Below are positions 56,502 through 64,000 of a stretch of 64,000 nucleotides of DNA, piece by piece. The first letter of the stretch is position 1. Every line of letters starts with the position of its first letter. The translations under genes and the position numbers were made by a program. Origin of the DNA: CAWINH01 sp963837425 (GTDB taxonomy: Bacteria > Chloroflexota > Limnocylindria > QHBO01); NCBI GenBank assembly GCA_963837425.1, contig CAWINH010000002.1, positions 496,001 through 560,000 on the forward strand, given 5' to 3'. The notes beneath the pieces are model-generated. The model worked only from the letters and a program-made list of their open reading frames with translations. It was not told the DNA's origin and ran no database searches.

Positions 56502-57230
56502 ATGGACGACCTCGAACGCCACGAGCTCATCGAGCCGCTGGAGCGGGCGCTGGTGATCTTCAGCCATCCCGACGACGCGGAGTTCGGAGCCGCCCCGACG
56601 ATCGCAGCCCTGACCGCCCGCGGGGTGCGGGTCGACTACGTGGTCACCACCGACGGCAGCAAGGGGACGGACGATCCGGGCGTCTCACCCGAAGCCCTGG
56701 CCGCCACCCGGATCGCCGAGCAGCGCGCGGCCGCCGACATCCTCGGGGTGGGGGAGATCGTGCACCTGGGCTACTCGGACGGCTATCTGACCCCGTCGCT
56801 CGACCTGCGTCGAGACATCGTGCGCCAGATCCGCCGCTTCAGGCCGGATCTCGTCATTGCCCAGAACCCGCAGCGGCGCCTGGACGGCAACCCGTTCATC
56901 TCGCATCCGGATCACCTTGCGACCGGCGAGGCCACCCTGGCCGCCGTCTATCCGGCGGCGCGCGATCGCCTGAACTTCCCCGAGTTGATCGGCGAGGGGC
57001 TCGAGCCGTGGAAGGTCCGCCAGGTGCTCGTCACCGGCACAGAGCGGTCGAATCTGTGGATCGACACCTCGGGCGGCTTCGAGGTGGGCCTCTCGGCCCT
57101 GCGAGCGCACGCCAGCCAGATCAGCGACCCCGGTGACGTCGAGGCGCGGCTTCGTGACCGCGCGCGCGAAGCCGGTGCCGCCGTTGGCCTGGACTGCGCT
57201 CAGGCCTTCCTTTCGATCCTGCTCCGCTGA
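56502..57230 (+). CDS. LmbE/PIG-L family N-acetylglucosaminyl deacetylase
   Basis: 242 residues, zinc deacetylase fold. The metal ligands are in VIFSHPDDAEFG (His, Asp) and FISHPDHLATG (His), with GYSDGYLTP between. Family members deacetylate GlcNAc-malate, GlcNAc-inositol or similar, for example in bacillithiol/mycothiol synthesis or glycolipid work. Which applies here is not visible. ATG 56502 is supported by a hexamer upstream; ATG 56451 in the palindrome would add 17 residues. One-base overlap with the ABC exporter. Confidence 0.88.
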   Translation: MDDLERHELIEPLERALVIFSHPDDAEFGAAPTIAALTARGVRVDYVVTTDGSKGTDDPGVSPEALAATRIAEQRAAADILGVGEIVHLGYSDGYLTPSLDLRRDIVRQIRRFRPDLVIAQNPQRRLDGNPFISHPDHLATGEATLAAVYPAARDRLNFPELIGEGLEPWKVRQVLVTGTERSNLWIDTSGGFEVGLSALRAHASQISDPGDVEARLRDRAREAGAAVGLDCAQAFLSILLR

Positions 57231-59083
57231 TGAGCGGGCGCGGCATGCACTTTGGCCACCCGCTGCCGGACATGACCCGGCGGCCGGGGAGTGGGCCGCG
57301 CACGCTGAGGCAGATCGGCGCCTTCTTCCGGCCGTATCGGGCCAGGCTCGGCTTCATCGCGGTCCTGATCGTCGTCACGGTCAGCATCGGCGTCGTCAAC
57401 CCCATCCTCCTCAAGCTGATCATCGACGACCTCACCGGGCCTCAGGACCTGGGGCTGCTGTACCTGCTCTGCGGGCTGATGATCGTCCTGCCAATCATCA
57501 CCAGCCTCATCGGTGTCGGACAGTCCTACCTCTCGAACGTCGTCGGCCAGCGCGTCATGGACGACCTGCGCCTGGCGCTCTACACGCACCTCCAGTGGAT
57601 GCCGATGCGCTTCTTCACCGAGACGCGCACCGGCGAGATCCAGAGCCGCATCGGGAACGACGTGAACGGGGTGCAGTCGGTGGTCACGAACACCGGGGCC
57701 AGCCTGCTCTCGAACTTCGCGACGGTGGCAACCACCGTGATCGCCATGATCGTCCTCGACTGGCGGCTCACGATCCTCTCGCTCGGGATGCTGCCGATCT
57801 TCGCCTACATCACGTACCGGGTCGGCAAGGTTCGCCGCGTCGTGAGCGGAATGACCCAGCGCTCGCTCGCCGAGGTGAGCGCCATCACCGAGGAATCGCT
57901 GTCGGTCTCCGGGATCCTCCTCTCGAAGACGTTCGGGCAGCAGCGGGCCAGCATCGCGCGATTCGCCGCCGAATCCCGCCGCCTCGGCGACCTCCAGATC
58001 CGCCAGCAGATGATCGGGCGCTGGTTCTTCGCCATGATCGGCACCTTCTTCTCGATTGCGCCGGCATTCGTGTACCTGCTCGCCGGGTCGCTGATCATCG
58101 GCGGCGACCCGAACGTCAGCGTCGGGACGATCGTGGCCTTCACCACGCTCCAGAGCCGGATCTTCTTCCCGCTCGGTCAGCTGCTGAACGTGCAGGTCGA
58201 GATCCAGGGAGCGCTCGCGCTCTTCGACCGCATTTTCGAGTACCTCGAGATGCCGCACGAGATCACCGATGCGCCCGATGCCGTCGCGCTGGCGCCGGCG
58301 ACGATGCGCGGCGAGGTCGCCTTCCGGCACGTGAGCTTCACGTACCCGCGAGGCGCGACCCAGATCGGGGCAAGCGCGGTGGCAGGCGGCGGGTTCGCCC
58401 TCGCGGACATCGACTTCGAGGCGAGCCCGGGGCAGCTGGTGGCCCTCGTGGGTCCGTCGGGCGCGGGCAAGACGACGACGACGTACCTGATTCCGCGCCT
58501 CTACGACGTCGAGTCCGGAACGGTGGAGATCGACGGCATGGACGTGCGGCACCTCACGCTCGAATCGCTCGGCCAGGCGATCGGGGTGGTAACCCAGGAG
58601 ACCTACCTCTTCCACAACACGGTCGAGGAGAACCTGCGCTACGCGAAGCCGGACGCGACCCAGGACGAGATCGAGGACGCAGCGCGGGCGGCAGCCATCC
58701 ACGACCGGATCATGGAGCTCCCCGAGGGATACGAGACGGTCGTCGGCGAGCGCGGGTACAAGCTGTCGGGCGGGGAGAAGCAGCGGGTCGCGATCGCCCG
58801 GGTCCTCCTCAAGGATCCTGGTGTCCTGATCCTCGACGAGGCGACGTCGGCCCTCGACACGGTCTCCGAGCGGCTCATCCAGGCCGCGCTCACCCGGCTC
58901 ATGGAGGGCCGCACGACGATCGCCATCGCGCACCGGCTGTCGACGATCCTGCGCGCCGATGAGATCCTCGTCTTCGACCGCGGCAGAATCGTGGAGCGCG
59001 GCACACACGCGGAGCTCGTGCGCCACGAGGGCCTCTACGCGCGCCTCTACGCGGAGCAGTTCGCCGCCGAAGGGCCGGCCTGA
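57230..59083 (+). CDS. ABC exporter with fused membrane and ATPase domains (MsbA/MDR type)
   Basis: 617 residues. Six helices in residues 35-330, then an ATPase with Walker A GPSGAGKTTTTYLIP, Q-loop (VTQETYLFHNTVEENLRYA), signature LSGGEKQRVAIAR, Walker B LILDEATSALD and switch His in IAHRLS. It forms homo- or heterodimers that export lipids, peptides or drugs. No half-partner is adjacent, so a homodimer is likely. Coupling to LmbE hints at a deacetylated glycolipid as cargo, which is inference. Confidence 0.94.
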   Translation: MSGRGMHFGHPLPDMTRRPGSGPRTLRQIGAFFRPYRARLGFIAVLIVVTVSIGVVNPILLKLIIDDLTGPQDLGLLYLLCGLMIVLPIITSLIGVGQSYLSNVVGQRVMDDLRLALYTHLQWMPMRFFTETRTGEIQSRIGNDVNGVQSVVTNTGASLLSNFATVATTVIAMIVLDWRLTILSLGMLPIFAYITYRVGKVRRVVSGMTQRSLAEVSAITEESLSVSGILLSKTFGQQRASIARFAAESRRLGDLQIRQQMIGRWFFAMIGTFFSIAPAFVYLLAGSLIIGGDPNVSVGTIVAFTTLQSRIFFPLGQLLNVQVEIQGALALFDRIFEYLEMPHEITDAPDAVALAPATMRGEVAFRHVSFTYPRGATQIGASAVAGGGFALADIDFEASPGQLVALVGPSGAGKTTTTYLIPRLYDVESGTVEIDGMDVRHLTLESLGQAIGVVTQETYLFHNTVEENLRYAKPDATQDEIEDAARAAAIHDRIMELPEGYETVVGERGYKLSGGEKQRVAIARVLLKDPGVLILDEATSALDTVSERLIQAALTRLMEGRTTIAIAHRLSTILRADEILVFDRGRIVERGTHAELVRHEGLYARLYAEQFAAEGPA

Positions 59084-59116
59084 GCGATTCCCGGGCGCGG
59101 GGCTCAACGTTTCGGC

Positions 59117-59659
59117 ATGGTCCGGCGTCGTAGGGCCATGATCGCTGCAACCGTCGACACGCCGGCCGTCCTCCCCGATCCGCTCCACGCGGCCATCCTC
59201 GAGGTTCAGGCTGAGCGAGGCGGCGAGCTCTGGAGCCTGGCGCGGCATCTTGGCCTGACACCCGACGAGGCCGATGACGCCGTCCAGGAGACGTTGATGC
59301 GGCTGTGGGCCGCGCTGCGAGAGGGCGCCGCCATCGCGCGCCCCGACGCGTGGGCCTTCCGGACGCTGTATCGGCTGGCGATGGATCGCCACCGGTGGCG
59401 TCGGCGGGTCCACCTCCTGAGCGAACGGATCCGGGTGCGGCCGACGGCGGGCGGAGTCGATCTTGCAGACCAGGTCGGGATCTGGGACGCGGTCGAGGCG
59501 CTTCCCGAGCGCCAGCGCCTGGCGATCTATCTGCGGTACCGGGCGGACCTGCCGTACGAGGAGATCGGCGCGATCCTGGGGATCGCCGCTCCGTCGGCGC
59601 GCAGCCACGTGAGCCGCGCGCTGGACTCCCTGCGCGCCGCCTTCGCGAAGGAGGAATGA
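59117..59659 (+). CDS. ECF-type RNA polymerase sigma factor
   Basis: 180 residues. Region 2 is LWSLARHLGLTPDEADDAVQETLMRLW, here read as GLTPDEADDAVQETLMRLW, and region 4 is LPERQRLAIYLRYRADLPYEEI plus GIAAPSARSHVSRALDSL. The start is uncertain between ATG 59117 and ATG 59138. Three bases separate it from a membrane protein with an anti-sigma-like layout, so the two probably form a signalling pair. Signal unknown. Confidence 0.88.
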   Translation: MVRRRRAMIAATVDTPAVLPDPLHAAILEVQAERGGELWSLARHLGLTPDEADDAVQETLMRLWAALREGAAIARPDAWAFRTLYRLAMDRHRWRRRVHLLSERIRVRPTAGGVDLADQVGIWDAVEALPERQRLAIYLRYRADLPYEEIGAILGIAAPSARSHVSRALDSLRAAFAKEE

Positions 59660-59662
59660 GCC

Positions 59663-60421
59663 ATGGGACACGATGATCTCGAGCGCCGGCTGCGCACGGA
59701 ACAAGGACCACGCGAGGACGGCTATCGGCCGGCGCGGCTGCCGGCCGACCTTGGGCCACGGCGACGACGCGCGGCCGGAATGCCGCTGCTGCGCTGGAGC
59801 CTGCTGGGTGGTGCCGCTGTGGCGGCGGTCCTGGTCGTGGCCACCGCGGCAGCCCTCTTCTCACCCTCGGGAGACGTGGGGAGCACCGTGAGCCCGTCGT
59901 CCACCCCAACGCGCGCCGCCGAGCCAACGCCGACGGCAGCCGTCACCGCCGCACCGAGCGGTGAGCTCGCGGCGTGCACGTCCGCTGACTTCGCCGTCTC
60001 CACCAACCCGTGGGGCGCCGCCGCCGGATCGCGCGGCACGAACGTCGTGCTGCGCCTCGTGGATGGTGCCGCACCCTGCACCCTCGACGGGGCACCGGCC
60101 GCCGGCATCGACGACGCAAGCGGGCAGGCACTGGTCCGCACGACGCCGGTCAGCAGTTCGCCGCTCGTCCTGCACCCCGGGGAGATGGTCACGGTAGGGA
60201 TCTCATGGTCGAACTGGTGCCAGGATCCGCCGGCCGCGCCGCTCGGGGCCTGGATGGTCCTCAGCGGGACCGGCGACGAGCCCGGCGCGGATCGCATCCC
60301 GCTGCTCGCGTCGGACGGCGGGGAGGTCCCCGTCCCACCCTGCATGGCTGCGGCGGGCGATCCCGGGAGCATGGGGATCACCACCTTCCAGCCCTACAGC
60401 GGGCCGCGGCCACAGGGTTAG
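59663..60421 (+). CDS. membrane-anchored protein, probable anti-sigma partner with DUF4232-like domain
   Basis: 252 residues. A cytoplasmic start (GHDDLERRLRTEQGPREDG) is followed by one helix near residues 46-67 and a Ser/Thr/Pro linker. The outer domain has two Cys pairs (ACTSADFAV, APCTLDG, WCQDPP, PPCMAA) in the style of DUF4232. GTNVVLRLVDG and LHPGEMVTVGISWSNWC are typical of that group. The cytoplasmic DLERRL opening is shared with Ogt at 41360, which also follows a sigma gene. Anti-sigma function is inferred from position and layout. Confidence 0.7.
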   Translation: MGHDDLERRLRTEQGPREDGYRPARLPADLGPRRRRAAGMPLLRWSLLGGAAVAAVLVVATAAALFSPSGDVGSTVSPSSTPTRAAEPTPTAAVTAAPSGELAACTSADFAVSTNPWGAAAGSRGTNVVLRLVDGAAPCTLDGAPAAGIDDASGQALVRTTPVSSSPLVLHPGEMVTVGISWSNWCQDPPAAPLGAWMVLSGTGDEPGADRIPLLASDGGEVPVPPCMAAAGDPGSMGITTFQPYSGPRPQG

Positions 60422-60465
60422 CCCCCGGACGTCGCCCCCCAAGAGCAGGCAACGGGCTCGCGTGC

Positions 60466-60471
60466 GACACT
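60466..60471 (+). promoter_or_regulatory. -10-like hexamer for the DUF255 gene
   Basis: GACACT, 6 bases before GTG 60478, no ribosome site. Weaker match than the others. Confidence 0.3.
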
Positions 60472-60477
60472 CGCGCC

Positions 60478-62547
<2,070 letters not shown>

Positions 62548-62565
<18 letters not shown>

Positions 62566-62961
62566 GAGGCGCACCCGGCGGCGCGGGTTGTCCCGGTTCG
62601 GGTCGACGAGGGCGACCGACTGCCACGTCCCGAGCGCAACCCGTCCGCCGAGCACCGGGATCGTGAGCGAGGGGCTCACGAGCAGCGGCAGCACGTGATC
62701 TGCACCGTGGCCGGCCGAGCCATGGCGGTGGCGCCAGCGATCGTCGCGGGGCAGGAGCCGGTCGAGCGAGGCGAGCAGATCGGCCTCGGAGCCGGAGCCG
62801 AGCTCCATGACCACCACTCCGGCGGTGGCGTGCGGGACGAAGACGCTCAGCAGGCCGTCGCGGCCGTCGGCGATCTCGGCGACGAACGCCTGGCAGGCCG
62901 GAGTGAGGTCCACGATGCCGCCCGCGGTGCCGGACGTGAACTCGAGCTCGCGCGATTCCAT
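62548..62961 (-). CDS. YjbQ/UPF0047 family protein
   Basis: 137 residues, single-domain. The signature FVPHATAGVVVMELGSG and the later HRHGSAGHGADHVLPLLVSPSL with metal-binding His, plus GTWQSVALVD, identify UPF0047. Some members have weak thiamine-phosphate synthase activity, but the true role is unsettled. The ATG is preceded by TAGCCT and 9 bases. Confidence 0.9.
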
Positions 62962-62970
62962 CCTTCGGCG

Positions 62971-62976
62971 AGGCTA
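62971..62976 (-). promoter_or_regulatory. -10-like hexamer for leaderless yjbQ-type gene
   Basis: TAGCCT on the minus strand, 9 bases before ATG 62961. Confidence 0.4.
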
Positions 62977-62990
62977 GCACGCACAGCGAC

Positions 62991-62996
62991 TATCAT
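62991..62996 (+). promoter_or_regulatory. -10-like hexamer for leaderless LCP gene
   Basis: TATCAT, 9 bases before ATG 63006. Confidence 0.45.
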
Positions 62997-63005
62997 CGGG
63001 CGAGC

Positions 63006-63989
63006 ATGACTCTCTCGCGCTCGATCGGTGCCCGCCACCGTAGCGGCGGGCTCCTGATCGCCGCGGTGCTGGCGCTCGCGGCCTGCTCGGCGGCGCCGAG
63101 TCCGACCTCCATGCCAACGCAGCTGGCGACGTCGACCCCGATGCCGATCCCGAGCCCGTCTCCCACGCCGAGCCCGCTCCCGACCCCGGTTCCGCGTGCG
63201 GTCGACGAGCAGCTCCTCCACGAATCCCTCACGCTGCTCATCGTCGGCGAGGATCAGTCGGCGTCACGCAAGGCGCAGGGCTACGTCGAGACGAACACCG
63301 ACGCGCTGATGGTCGTGAACCTCAACCCGAACCAGTCGCGGATCGTCATGCTCAGCATCCCCCGCGACACGGTCGACGTGCCGCTGGGCAACGGCCAGAC
63401 CTACCACGGCAAGATCAATTCGATCGCCTTCAACTACGACCTGCCCACGCTGCAGGCCACGGTGAGCGCCCTGCTCGACATCCCGATCGACGCCTACCTG
63501 AAGATCGACATGGACGACCTCGCGACCCTCGTGGACGCGGTGGGCGGCGTGGACGTCGACGTCCAGACCCACGTCGTCGAGGCTCGCTGGGGTCTCGACC
63601 TCCAGCCGGGGCCCGCCCACCTCACCGGCGCCCTGGCCCTCGCCTACACCCGCTCCCGGCACAGCGACAACGACTACGCGCGGGCCGCCCGGCAGCAGCA
63701 GGTCGTGCTCGCCCTCGTGCGGAAGTACTTCGACCCGGCCACGGACGTCTCGATCCGGGACCTGCTCGCCGGCCTCACCGCCTTCCGGACCAACCTCGAT
63801 CTCGCCGAGCTGGCGACCTACGTGACGATCGCCCGCCGCAGCCGGGATGCCGCCGTGAGCGCCACCGTCCTCAAGCCGCCGCGGTTCGCGACCTTCGCGG
63901 GCATCGAGCAGGGCACGGGCCGCGGCTGGATCATGATCCCGAACTTCGCGGCCATGCGCGCCTATGCCGCTGCCCAGCTGGGCGAATGA
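63006..63989 (+). CDS. LytR-CpsA-Psr (LCP) family protein
   Basis: 327 residues. The N-terminus is a lipoprotein signal (LIAAVLALAACSAAP, Cys about residue 27) and then a Pro/Ser/Thr linker to residue 63. The LCP domain shows TLLIVGEDQS, NTDALMVVNLNP, MLSIPRDTVDV (Arg/Asp for the pyrophosphate), KINSIAFNYD, and YTRSRHSDNDYARAARQQQ with its conserved arginines. LCP enzymes transfer polyprenyl-linked glycopolymers to peptidoglycan or protein outside the membrane. Lipid anchoring instead of a helix is less usual. Probably leaderless. Confidence 0.92.
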   Translation: MTLSRSIGARHRSGGLLIAAVLALAACSAAPSPTSMPTQLATSTPMPIPSPSPTPSPLPTPVPRAVDEQLLHESLTLLIVGEDQSASRKAQGYVETNTDALMVVNLNPNQSRIVMLSIPRDTVDVPLGNGQTYHGKINSIAFNYDLPTLQATVSALLDIPIDAYLKIDMDDLATLVDAVGGVDVDVQTHVVEARWGLDLQPGPAHLTGALALAYTRSRHSDNDYARAARQQQVVLALVRKYFDPATDVSIRDLLAGLTAFRTNLDLAELATYVTIARRSRDAAVSATVLKPPRFATFAGIEQGTGRGWIMIPNFAAMRAYAAAQLGE

Positions 63990-64000
63990 GGGCGGGCTGC

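Noticed and set aside
57200..59704. 834-codon open frame antisense to the ABC exporter
   Set aside because: The opposite strand encodes an intact ABC transporter with all motifs; the antisense product is low-complexity Asp/Arg/His-rich.

Overview
The window is about 64 kb of very GC-rich bacterial chromosome. It holds 71 protein-coding units (69 intact or edge-clipped plus two very small ones; one of the 71 carries a frameshift), almost back to back, with many 1-4 base stop/start overlaps. I see no tRNA, rRNA, CRISPR array, prophage or insertion sequence. The gene mix (a nickel superoxide dismutase with its maturation protease, a bifunctional phosphoglucose/phosphomannose isomerase, a clustered acc/fab locus, several ECF sigma factors, LCP protein, CGNR regulator, no LPS genes) and the base composition suggest a high-GC free-living Terrabacteria member, most likely Chloroflexota (Limnocylindria-like) or a close relative. 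That placement is inference.

Layout. 1-5.7 kb: the tail of mfd, an MFS exporter, a GNAT enzyme, and a five-gene SdpR-SdpI-PLDc_N-ABC operon read leftward from a palindromic operator. 5.8-7.5 kb: two unknown exported/membrane proteins. 7.6-14.4 kb: aconitase, adenine phosphoribosyltransferase, a GNAT protein, S-adenosylhomocysteine hydrolase and SAM synthetase (TCA plus methyl cycle). 14.4-20.3 kb: proC and a sugar-nucleotide set (manC, phosphohexomutase, frameshifted PGI/PMI) with an acyltransferase. 20.7-23.8 kb: a cobalamin riboswitch controlling BtuFCD. 23.8-28 kb: AI-2E-type transporter, trpS, biotin ligase, an ECF sigma factor with a small membrane partner.

28-37 kb is a type II fatty-acid locus: accD-accA-accB-like-fabD-accC-fabZ-fabF-accB-fabH-fabG. 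It is fed by the biotin ligase just upstream and carries two BCCP-like genes, only one of which has the biotinyl lysine. acpP and an enoyl reductase are missing from it. sodN/sodX follow. 38-48 kb: DinB-like protein, deoC, DsbA-like protein, an ECF sigma factor overlapping an alkyltransferase gene (ogt), a thioesterase, an aldehyde dehydrogenase with a truncated partner, and an Nramp-like transporter with an MgtE-like regulatory subunit.

48.5-56 kb is the least conventional part. A CGNR regulator faces a tiny two-gene operon with a consensus promoter, strong ribosome site and textbook terminator. Then come DNA polymerase X, a membrane protein, and an operon (consensus promoter, structured leader) of a TPR protein with an acidic tail followed by a 935-residue protein that looks like a DNA methyltransferase with a lost catalytic motif and a nuclease-like C-terminus. 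56-64 kb: CsoR under a perfect palindrome, a LmbE deacetylase, an ABC exporter, another ECF sigma/membrane-partner pair, a DUF255 thioredoxin-like protein, YjbQ and an LCP ligase.

A window-wide regularity: about twenty transcription-unit-leading genes have a TAnnnT-type -10 hexamer only 6-10 bases before the start codon and no ribosome site, which is the layout of leaderless mRNAs. Operon-internal genes instead use overlaps or ribosome sites.
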